A stretch of 64,000 nucleotides of DNA from Chelonoidis abingdonii (Eukaryota; Chordata; Testudines; Testudinidae), in assembly GCF_003597395.2 (NCBI RefSeq), contig NC_133774.1, positions 460,197-524,196 of the forward strand, written 5' to 3'. Below, piece by piece: positions 36,201 through 48,200 of the stretch. Within the stretch, counting starts at the first letter, position 1. Every line of letters starts with the position of its first letter. A program made the position numbers and the translations under genes. The notes beneath the pieces were generated by a model. The model did no database searches, was not told the DNA's origin, and saw nothing but the letters and a program-made list of their open reading frames with translations.

Positions 36201-39200
36201 CCCAGGACCGACCCTTGGGGCGCTCCGTTTGATAGCGGCTGCCAACTAGACATGGAGCCATTGATTATTATGGGGGTGTGCGACAGAGAGGTGGGACCAG
36301 AGACTGCCCCCCCATGGCCTGCCCCACGCTTTTTGGGGGAAAAGGGGGTCACAGAAAGCACTGCCTGCCCTGTGTGTGTATGTGTTACAGCTGGTAGGGG
36401 GATGCGGGTGCGGGAGAGAGCACAACTATGCAGCCCGCACCCGCTGTGTGTGAGAGTGAAAGACAATGGGGGGGGGGGGGGGCAGAGAGTTGTGCCCGGC
36501 TTGCCACTTGCATCCACCCCTTCCGTGAGGGTGGAGTCAGACAGCATGGCGGGCACCCAGCCCCGCCCTCTGGGCGGAGCCATGCCCAAGGGACATGTGA
36601 AGGGAGGATGATATAGCCAGCCCCTCGGCAGCTGTGTCTGGATCGCCCAGCAGGCTCCTTGTCCGCCCTGGTACCGGTGGTCGGCGAAAGTCTCGGCATT
36701 CTCCCGGTTCAGCGTCCCCGCAGTGGCGAACATGATGGTGGTGTCAAGGTCGGCGATGATCCCAGAGACGGCACTGGCTGCAGTGATGCAGGCCTGGGTC
36801 CCGCGGTTCCCGGCCTGCAGGGCTGCCAACACATGGGACACCTGCGGGGAGGAGGCTAGGATGACCCTAAGACCGATGGGAGTGCAGGGACCCCGCTCAG
36901 TGCTGTCCCTATCACAGTCCATCACTGTTACTGCACCAGCAGACCCCACCCCAGCAGATATAACCACCGCTGCACCCCTCCCGCTGCTTGGCAGCAGCTG
37001 AAGCTGCTGGGCATCCACGCTCTGCCATGCAAACTAGACCCAGTGCTACCGCATGGGCTGGTCTGGAAGGGCAGCAAGCAGCTGGCACATACCAGGGACC
37101 AGAAAGGGACTCCAATGGACAGAGAACATGAGGGAGTCCAGAAACCAATGCAGAGGAGCTGGGGGCACACGCCAGGCATAGGGGTCTGGTGGGTACAGCG
37201 GGCATGGGGTGGGGGCATACGCCAGGCATAGGGGTCTAGCGGGTATACAGCAGGCATGAAGGGGCCGGGGGACACATGCTGGTCCAACTCCACGCTCCGT
37301 CCTCCCACTAGTTTTTCTACCCATGGCGCCTTCCTCTCCTCCCTCCCAGCCACTCCAGGCTCACTCCTGCCCAATCACCTTCTCGGACACTTTGCGCGCA
37401 CACTCAATCAGCTCCTTCTTTGTGTAGGCATCGCTAGGGCTGCACTGCAGGGCTCCGGCCTTCGTCACCAGCGCAGCGCAGCCGTGGCCCAGCTCCTGCA
37501 CCCGGTTCTTGATGTGGGAGCCAATCTAGGAACCAGTGGATAGGGTGGGTGACCCAGAACAGAGTCAGCACCGCCCTCCACAGGGCGCTGACACACCTTT
37601 GATATCCAGTGGGAAACCCCAACTGCTCCCACCCCCCGCCCCCCGCCCACAGACAAGGAAACCTCGCCCTTCTCCAACCTCCAATGGGAGATCCCAGCGC
37701 TGCCCATTGCCCCCCTCCAGCCTCCAGTGAGAGATCCCAGCGCTGCCCATTACCCCCCTCCAGCCCCAGTGAGAGATCCCAGCGCTGCCCATTACTCACC
37801 CACCAGCTCCCAATGGGAGATCCCAGCACTGCCCATTGCCCCCCTCCAGCCCCCAGTGAGAGATCCCAGCGCTGCCCATTGCCCCCCTCCAGCCCCCAGT
37901 GAGAGATCCCAGCGCTGCCCATTGCCCCCCTCCAGCCCCCAGTGAGAGATCCCAGCGCTGCCCATTGCCCCCCTCCAGCCCCCAGTGAGAGAGCCCAACG
38001 CTGCCCATTGCCCCCCTCCAGCCCCCAGTGAGAGAGCCCAACACTGCCCATTGCCCCCAGTGAGATCCCAGCGCTGCCCTTTACCCCCTCCAGCCCCCAG
38101 TGAGAGATCCCAACACTGCCCATTACCCCCTCCAGCCCCCAGTGAGAGATCCCAGCGCTGCCCATTGCCCCCCTCCAGCCCCCAATGGGAGATCCCAGCA
38201 CTGCCCATTGCCCCCTCTAGCCCCCAGTGAGAGATCACAGTGCTGCCCATTACCCCCTCCAGCCCTCAGTGGGAGATCCCAGCATTGCCCACTACCCCCC
38301 TCCAGCCCCAGTGAGAGATCCCAGTGCTGCCCATTATACCCCTTCAGCCGCCAATGGGAGATCCCAGCGCTGCCCATTACCCCCCCTCCAATCCCCAATG
38401 GGAGACCCCAGCACTGCCCATTATACCCCTTCAGCCACCAGTGGGAGATCCCAGCATTGCCCATTACCCCCCTCCAGCTCCCAATGGGAGACCCCAGCGC
38501 TGCCCATTACCCCCACTCCAGTTCCCAGTGAGAGATCCCAGCGCTGCCCTCCGCCCCCATGGGAGGCCCCTGTGCTGACCCCTGGCACCCCTCACCTCAT
38601 CGTTCTCAGCGGTGATGGCAGCAGGCTTGGCCTGGTGAGCCAGCTGCCCGTAGTCGCTGGTGAGCTGGTTGGCCAGCGTGCCCAGCTCATCTGGGTTGGT
38701 GGTGGATTTGGTGACCTGCAGGCAGAGGGGGAGTGAGAAGGGCCTGTCACACCCAGGAACTGCTGGCCCTGCAGCAGCAGCGAGCCAGGCCGGTGCTGCC
38801 CTCGCGTCCCTGGAGAAGGCCTTGCAGGGACTCGGGCGGCAAGGCTGCACGCGGCCACCGCCATCCTCCCCAGACACAGAGGGGGTGTAATGGGGAGGCC
38901 CAGAACTCACTGTGTGCCCCCAACACTCACCATCTCCTGTACCGTCACTGCAATGGCCTTGGCTGTCTTGACCATGGTGGTCTGGTAATCCACGAAGGTC
39001 CCCTCCGGCTCCCCCATGGGTCCCTCATCCAGCTGCCAGAGAGAGTGAGCCATTAATGGTATTCAGCCTGCTCCCCACTTCCCTGAGCCCCCCCGTGGCA
39101 GGCAGGATCCCACAGTGCCCCAGCCTGGGCCTGCCACCACATTTCCCCAAAGGCTCCCCCGAACATGCCCTTCCGGGACTGTGCCACTGGGTACCATGGG

Positions 39201-42200
39201 CAGCCTGCTCCGGACAGCAGCGCGCATGGCCCTCCTGCCCCTCCCCATTCCCAACCACGCTCAGTGCCGGGGTCACAGCTGAGCGTGAGGTTCGTAGGTT
39301 CCAAGGCCAGACGGGACCATTGTGATCATCCAGCCTGACCTCCAGCAGAGCACAGGCCAGAGACCTGCCCCAAAACAATTCCCAGATCCCATCACCTAGA
39401 AAACCATCTGATCTTGAGTTAATGGGTGTTGATGACAGAGAATCCACCACTCCGCTGGGTAAGTTGTTCCAATGGTTAATTACTCTCATTTCCAGTCTGA
39501 ATTTGTCCCGCTTCAAATTCCAGACATGGGATCGTGTTAGACTTTTCCTGGCTAGACTGAAGAGCCCTTTGGGGTCCAGTCACCCCTTCACCTTTCCTTT
39601 GCTAAGTAAACAGATTGAGTCCTGGAGCCTTTCACTACGGGTATGTGTGCACAGCCCGTGGGAGCAGGCCTCCCTGCCTGAGTTAGTTGTGGATTTGGGT
39701 TGGCAGGGCTTGTGGTGCGTCTCAAACCAGGGAGTGCAGAACGTATTCTGGAGGGGCATGAGACACCGCGCTGCCTTCAGAGCTGGGCGGCTGGAGAGCA
39801 GCAGCTGCTGGCTGGGCACTCAGCTCTGAGCAGTGGAGAAGGGTGGCAATACCATAGCATGCCACCAGTACTTCTGCGCTGCTGCTGGTGGTAGCGCTGC
39901 CTTCAGAGCTGGGTGCTCTCCACTCTGCCTTTAGAGCAGGGCAGCCGGGCATGTACTTGTGTGGCGGGAGCAGGTGGAAGTTACTAGACAGAAAGAAGTG
40001 GGGCACAATCCAATCAATTTGAGAACCGCTGCTCTAGGCAGAGCTGCGTGGACAGCACTCAAGCTGTGGCTTGGGCTCACCTGCCACCCTAGGACTCAAA
40101 GCCCAAGCTCCTGCCCCAGCTTCAAAGCTGCTGACACAGCGATTTGTTGGACGCAAGGGCGAGCCCCACTAGCCCACATCTGTTGACCCAGGCTGGGACA
40201 CTTGCTGCTGCGGCCTGTGTAGACGTATACTAAGGTACGTTTTTCAGTCCTTTAACTGCTCTCAGGGCTCTGCTGTGGAAGGAGTGGTGCCTGGGATGAG
40301 TCCATCTCGTGGAAGGCAGGGACCTCAAATATACCCGGCACTTTATCCCCGAGCCTGTGGGCAAAAGTCCCTGAATTCTAGGGCACAAGATGGCAGCCAT
40401 CAGGAAATCGCACCCGTTCCTTCTCAGGCCAATCCCTCCCCTCCCCATGGCCCCTCGCTGCGCATTCTGTGCTCCCCCTTGCCTGGTTTATGGCCTGGGT
40501 GATGGAGTCCACCATGCCCCCGACGACCCCGGCAGCGCTGGCAGCCTCATTGAGAGTGGTGGTCAGGTCCTCCACAGCTTCCTTCATCATCTGCACAGCC
40601 TCCTCCAGTGCCTCCTGCGTGTGTGCGGCTTGCTGCAAGCACAGGCCTGCGTCAGGCCGAGGCAGCCTCACGTGTACACACCCCACGATCGTGTTACACA
40701 CACTCATCACCCCTGCTGTGGGCTGCCCTGCACAAGTGCACACCATCCCCGCACAGGCTCTCACCTGGCACATGTCCCTGAAATCACACACCAGTGCAGC
40801 GCATGAGCCTCGCACGGGCCAGGAAGGATTAGCAAGTCATGCAGCGCTCCACCGACTGCTCCTTGCCCCTGCATGAGCTGTCCAGCGTGGAGGGGGTGGT
40901 AAAAGAGAGGAGCTGGCTCTAAGGGCTGGGCAGTGACCGGGAAGAAGACAGTTTGGCTGGGCCAGCAGCTGACCGAAGGGCTGACTCTGCCTGTCAGTTT
41001 GCTTTGCTACCAGGAACCCACTGGCAGGCTGCAGCTGGGGCCTGCCTGACAGGATGCGGCTGAAAGCTGGGCCCAGCAGGGCTGGGATTCCTTTGGTTCG
41101 TGTTTATGTTGGATTTCTACTTGGGGACTCTGCCAGACCGGGCTGGTCTCCCAGGGACTGGGCCAGGGGGCGAAGATACGTGTGCTGAAGTGTCCACTGG
41201 GGAAACTGAGGCACAGCTGCTGCAGTGGTGCACTGCTCTGTGAGGGAGTGCACAGGGATGGCACCTCTGCTACACACGCACACACACACACACACACACG
41301 CTGTACGGGACCCTGCTGCAGGTGCGCAAACTGCCTTCACACACCCATGCACACCCATACACACGCTGTATGGGACCCTGCTGCAGGTGTGCACACCGCC
41401 CTCTCACACACATGCACACCCACAGATACGCTGTATGGGACCCTGCTGTGGGTGTGCACATCACCCTTACACACACGCTGTACGGGATCCTGCTGCAGGT
41501 GCGCACACCGCCCTCACACCCACACACATGCTGTGTGGGACCCTACTGCAGGTGTGCACACCGCCCTCTCACACATGCACACCCACAGACACGCTGTATG
41601 GGACCCTGCTGCGGGTGTGCACACCACCCTCACACACACACTGTACTGGACCCTGCTGCAGGTGCGCACACTGCCCTCACACCCACGCACACACCCCCAC
41701 ACACACGCTGTACGGGACCCTGCTGTAGGTGTGCACACCGCCCTCACACACACATAGAACTGGAGATGGGCTGCACCTCCCCTACACTCAGACATGCTGC
41801 CCAGCACCCTGCTTTGGGCAGCCCCCTTCCAGCTCTGCAGGGAGTGCTCCCTGCATGCACCTTGGGGTTCCCGCCGGCCTCTTTGGCTGTGTACAGCATC
41901 TGCAGGGCAGACTCGGACAGCGTCTTGGTCTGGTCCAGGAGATTCATCTGCTGCTGGTGGTTGAGTGTCTTGGAGGCAGCACCAACAGCGGCCAGAATGA
42001 GCGGCTCGAAGTACTGAGCCATCTGGGACACCTGGGGAAGAGCAGCATTAGTCCCAGGGCGGCCAGGTGCCCGTGTCCGGCAGACCCAGAACCTCCTGCC
42101 CCAACACACCCCGGCCCAGTCCATTACCTTGTGTCCCAGCTGCGAGGCCTCCGCCCTGGCGGCGCTGGCCACAGGCTCAATCAGATTGCTGATCTCCTGA

Positions 42201-45200
42201 ACAGCAGTGATCATCTGGTTGTGCAAAGCCTGCGGGGAGAGACACCGATAAATAAGGCTGCCCCATGGCCCAGATGCTGGGCGCTGGAGTCACAGGGCCT
42301 GGCCAGAGGCCCTAGAAGGGGAAGGGGGATGACAGCCCAGGCTACAGGCCTGCCCCAGGAGAAGCAGGTGTCATTGATTTGGTCACTGGACTATCCCAGT
42401 GGGGCTGGTTTGGGGGGCTGAGAAGTTAGATCCCCCACTAGGGGCCTGTCTAAACCCCACCCTTGGCATGTCAGGGCACCCAGGCTGGTGATGGCCACTG
42501 CCTGCCCTACACGATGGAACCTTGCTCCATGTGATCACTGGGGCGCACGAGCGTGTGACCACGTGCCCCACACAGGAGGGGGCAGTTGGTCCCCAGAGTC
42601 AGTTGGACAGGGACCCAAGAGAATGGCAGGTCCTCATGGGATCCGCTCTGCAGGATGCTTGGCACCAGTTGCGCAGGGCGGGGAGCCAGGCAGGGGCTGC
42701 AGGGAACTGGTGTGTGATGCCAAATCCCAGCATCACTCATGGCAGCAAAGAGGGGCTCAGCCAGGAAGCAGCCGCTGCATCTGCTCTAGGGAAGATCCTG
42801 GGATCTGTGGGGTGCAGGTGCAGGGTAGGGTTCCAGGAATGCTGGGGGAGCAGCGCCCCATAGGGGTAAGGCAGCTTCCAGACTCTGTGCTGATTTTAAC
42901 AGCGGTTTGGTCAGTTTCCCCAGGGATCAGGCTCCTGCTGGGAAGGGGAGCCCCTGAATTTTGGGGGTGAGGCTGCGCAGGGAGCTCTCTCTAGAGAGCC
43001 ACTCCCAGCCCCAAGCATGGCAGCCATTTGTCTCTGGCCATTCCCCTAAGAGCAGGGGACAGAGGCACATTGGCTGAGAGGGGCAGGGAGCAGCCTGCGC
43101 TGCAGGAATGCAGAGCCCCCAGGCAAAGGGCCCGTGCTGCCCCCCAGACTCACCTCCTGGGAGATGCCCTCTCGGGGGGCCAGCTGCTGACTGATGGCAG
43201 CCAGGGAGGCCTGGTCCACATCCCGCATGCACTTGTTCAGCACCTCGATGGCCTCGTCGCATTCCCGCTGCCCGGGAGCCTTATCCCTGTGTGACAGCCC
43301 ACAGTCAGCAACGCCTGGGCCCAGACACAGCCCCAGCTTCCCCCAGGGCAGTGTGTAGGCACCAGGGCCCCCAGGGACCCCACTGCAGTGCCCCAGGCTG
43401 TTCACCCCTTCACTGCTTCCTCCCAGAGCCACGGGGAGCCCAGCCCCGGGCCTGTCCTGAACCAAGACAAATGGCCCTGGCCCTGCTGCGCAGGATCAGG
43501 AACAAGAGTGTGGGACTGGAGGTGTTCGTGGTTCTCCTCCAGCTCCATCTCAGCATGCACCACTGCACTTCACTCAGACAGGTCTCTCCATCTCCGGGCC
43601 AGCACACCGCCATCCTCCTCCCTTGCCCAGCAGCTGCTGTGACACTGCCAATCACACTGTCCCTTTCCTGGGCTCCAGTCTTCCCATCCCCTCCCACACA
43701 GATCCCGGCTTCAGCACCTGGAACGCCTTGTTCCCACCCAGGCAGGCGATGCCCAGCCCTGGTGCACAAGTGGCTGCCATGGAGACGCCCAGCAAGGAAA
43801 TGGCTTATGAGGATGTTCAGTCCTGGGCTGGGCTCCAGCAGTAACGCCTGGTGAGATGAACATGGCTGCTGTCCGTTCTGGAGCCCAGCTGCCTGCAGAC
43901 CCAGGCAGACGTCCCTGCGTACCTCCCACTTGTGGCGTGTTTCCAAGACAGGCTAGAGACTTTGCCTGTAAATGAGATCTGAGCTCTGGCCCAGGATCCC
44001 CAGCCCAGCCCGCAGCTCTAGGAAGTGGTCTAGAGGGATGACAGGCAGTGCTGGACAGCTGAGAGGAGAGCAGACCCCGGAGGTGAGACCCCAGCGATCG
44101 GCCTGCACTCACCGCATGTTGGTGATCAGCTTCTTGATGGAATCGGAAACCGTGCGAGAGTGACCGGCCAGCACCGACCACTTGGGCGGGTCCTTGGGGT
44201 TGACAGCCAGAGAGCGGGCCGTCTGGATGAGGCCTGCCGAGCTCTCCAGCATGGTCTTGGCAGAGGTGATGATGGGCTCCATGGCTCTGCGACCCTGCCA
44301 GGGAGAGACGATGGCCTCTGATCCAGAGGCACTGCCTGTTCCCTGCTCCCAAGGCCCCCTGTGCTCGGCAATCTCCCCTCCCACTCCAATTCCCCCATAA
44401 CTGACCTCATCATCCTCTCCCCATATCCCCCTCCAGTTCCCCAAGACCTGCCCCATCCCCCTGCCCACACACCTGATCCAGGAAGCCATCCCAATCCCAT
44501 CCTCCAGGGCCTAGGGCTCTTGCCTGGCCCATGCTTCCCTCCTCCGCAGCCGGGGCTAGGAAGGAGCAGTCACTGACACTCTCCTGGTGCCCAGTGGCTG
44601 CTAGCCCTGTGCAGGGCCCGCCCCATAGCGGCTCTCACCTCAGAGCTGATCTGGGCTGGGATGGTGGCGAACTCCGGGTTGGAGGCGAAGGCCGTCAGGT
44701 TATCCACGGCCTCAATGAGGGGGGCAGTGGCTGCCCGGCATCGCTCCCGGTTCTCCTCGTTAAAGGCTCCATCTAGCGCCTGAGGCAGCGGGAGAGACCA
44801 GCTGGTTACTGCTATGGGCCCAGACGCCAGCCCTGCTGCACCCCCAGCTGCCCACTCCCCAGGGCGGTCGCTGGGGACGCCCTGAGCAGCCAGCCAAGAG
44901 GGTGACGCTTCTCTCCCACGCTGGCAGGCGGCCCCCTCACGTTGTGAGGAGGCAGAGAGGTACCTTGATGGTCTTGACCAGGTTGGCTGTGCTGTTGGCC
45001 ACCTCCTTGGCGGACTGGACGAACTGGCGCTTGGCGACAGGGTTAGCGGTGCGGGAGGAGGCCAGGCGGCAGGTGTTGCACAGGGCCGAGGTGTGCTTGG
45101 CTACGATGGTGGCGGCCGACAGCACCTGCAGAGAGGGACAGGGGTCACACGCCATCCTGTCCAGCCCTAGATCCCAGCTCTAACTGCTCCTACCACTGGA

Positions 45201-48200
45201 GGAAGAGGGGACCTCCTGCACCCCGTCTCACCCCTGCCTTCTCTCCCCCCACAGAGCAGGGTATGCCCCCCTAGCCCGAGGGGCTGGGGTCACATGCCAT
45301 CCTGTCCAGCCCTAAATCCCAGCTCCAACCCCTCCTGCCACTGTGGGAAGAGGGGACCTCCTGAACCCCCCCCACCGCCGCCTGTTTGCCCCCCACAGAG
45401 CAGGGTATCCCTCCTCCTCCCAGAAAGGGGCAGGAGTCACATGCCATCCGTCCAGCCCTAGACCCCAGCTCCAACCCCTCCTTCCACTGGAGCCTCCCTG
45501 CACCCCCTGCCTCACTCCTGCCCATCCCCCTATGCCCTGCTCCTCCCCCAGAGAAGGGACTCCCTGCACACTACTCCCCCACCCCCACAGAGCAGGACCA
45601 GAGGGGTCACCCAGCACCCGCTCCTGGACCAGCCCCACACAAAGTGGGGCCAGGAGGTGCCTGGAGAGCCCATTGCCACTGCCCCATCAAACCCCAGGTG
45701 ACAGACAGGGCCTGGCTCAGCCAGCAGGGACCCACGCCCAGCACTTTCAGCAGGAAGCGCCTGGAGCCATATCATTAGCCAGTTTGGCTCTGGCCCCAGC
45801 CACCACACTGGGCTCAGCCTCCCAGCTGCAAACCCCCAGGGCTGGTGCCACGCCATGCCCAGGACTCAGCCCTTCCAGCTGCTCCTACGTTCTCCATCTG
45901 TGAGTGCAGGAGGGAGCCCAGACAGCCCGCTTTGTCCCAGCGCCCTCACTCACCTGGGACTGCGTGCAGGCCGGGTCCACCAGGTTCTGGCAAGCCATCT
46001 GGATCGCTTGGTTGGCTCTGGCAAACTGGGTGGGATCCACTAGGCCCTGCTGTCCGGCCTGGCTGTTAGGGTCCGAAACAGCCACCAGATAGGCAGCCTG
46101 GGAGCATCAGAGAGAGGGGAGAAGTTGGGAACAGCACCAGGGCCCGACAGGCCTAGGAGTTGGGAGTGAGGCAGCGCAGAGAGGGGCTCTTGGGGACCGC
46201 CCGGTGGGGGTGATGCAGCAGGGGAGGGGCTCCGGGAAATGGTCCAGAGGGGAGGGGGGGCGAGGCAGCAGTAAATGACTGCTTCATGGAGCAGCTGGTA
46301 CGGGAACCCACAAGGGGAGAGGCAACTCTAGATTTAATCCTGAGGGGAGGGCAGGAGCTGGTCCAAGAGGTAACTATAGCAGAACCGCTTGGAAATAGTG
46401 ACTATAATACAATAGCATTCAACATCCCTGTGGGGAGGGGATCTGGGGGATGGCGTAGAGGGGAGGGGTGGGGGCGAGGCAGGGCAGGGCAGGGAGGGGC
46501 TCTGGGGGATGGTGCTGAAGAGACAGGTTTGGGGACGCAGGTGGCAGTGTAGGGGGAGGGGATGAGGCAGCGCAGGGAGGGGCTCTGGTGCGGCGCTCAG
46601 GGTACTGGTTTAAAATAAATATAATAGGAAATATACCTGTCTCCTAGAACTGGAAGGGACCCTGAAGGGTCATTGAGTCCAGTCCCCTGCCTTCACTAGC
46701 AGGACCAAGTACTGATTTTTGCCCCAGATCCCTAACTGGCCCCCTCAAGGACTGAACTCACAACCCTGCATTTAGCAGAGCAATGCTCAATCCGCTGAGC
46801 CATCCCTCCCGCCCAGTATATTCTATTATATATATTGGCAGTGCAGGGAAGGGCTCTGGGGCACGCAGTGGCAGCACAGGGACCCAGGGCTATTGTGAGG
46901 GGCTCAGGCCGAAGGCTGGGCTGGGGTCTCTCTCACCTGAGCAGCCGCCTCTGTGAAGCCACAGAGCGCCTTGGAGGCTGTGCTGATCGACTCCCCGAAC
47001 TCGGGCAGTTTGCTGTTCTTGGCATGCTGGGATATTCCAGCCATGGCTTCGCCCAGGACCTGCAGGAGTGAGAGGTGTCCAGGGACAGAAACCCCACAGA
47101 GCCCCCGCGAGGGAGCAGGAGACAGCTTGGCGGGGTGGACGGAGAGACAGACAGACACGTTGCCTCCTGCTGTGTCAAAGATATAGCTGCATCCCCATTG
47201 TCCAGCCTCTCAGCACCACCCACATTGGCTCCTGCAGCCTCCCTCCATTCATATTGCTCCTACCATGGCCCTGGGTCCTGTTCTGGCTACCACCCCCCCG
47301 GCTACCCACCTCAAGAACATCATGTTCAGGATTCCTCTCCTCCCTTTCCAAGCCCTTCACGGCTCAGCTAGCCCCACTCACCCGCTCTTGTGCCTGAGAG
47401 CCAGCAGCCTGCCTGGCTGCTCTCCCACAAACCTCTCCACTGCTCTGGGAGGCCAGACCGTCTCCCCTTGAGCCCTGATGGGAACCAGCCTGCTCATGCA
47501 GGGCTGTGAAGGCCCAGGAGGAGAGGTAGGCCTTCAGCACAAACTTTTCGGCAGAGGTCCTATCGCTCCCTGCACTGCAGGGTGGGCAGGTACCAGGCAC
47601 ACTGCGGGCACTTCGGGGAACAGCAGGGACAAGATGCCCCAATAGAGACGTGCAGTCCATCCAGAGGAAAATGCGTCCCTGCCCCGGAGCTGAGCCAGGC
47701 CATGGGACCAGCAGCCCAGACCCTATGTTCAACGGGTGGAAGGGGTCCGGGCACCCAGGAGCACAGGGCATGGGAGGCCCCAGACACCGACAGAGACTGG
47801 CCTGAGGAGAACAGGAGAAAAGCCTGCCCTGCCTTGCGGCTGGCCCAGGCCACGAAGGGCCAGATTCCTGGAGGGGTTGGTCTCTGCACAAGAGCCCAAG
47901 CCCCTGGAGCACTCCCTTGGGCAAGGCCCTAGAGGGAGATAGGCAGAGGCAGCATGGGTGAAATGGCAGACGCATGGACATAGGGTGAGAGCAAGTCACT
48001 GCACCTGGCAGGCAGAAGGGAGTGGGAAACTCACTGGGAGCGACCAACACAAAGGGCCTTCCCAAATACCCACCGTCCCCTCCAAACCCCAGCACCCCCG
48101 TCCCGAATCACCTGTCTGCCCACCCACACCCCGATCCCGCTCTACCCACGCACCATGTTCCCCCTGTGCCGCCATGTCCCCAACCTCACCTTGGAGTTCT

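Noticed and set aside
37434..38250. Long frames of [16 protein letters not shown] repeats
   Set aside because: Product of the 43-bp minisatellite read on the minus strand; no start context and no family similarity.
41182..42017. His/Thr/Cys-rich frames of 160-230 codons
   Set aside because: They come from the CA-rich compound repeat and differ completely between frames, as low-complexity repeats do.
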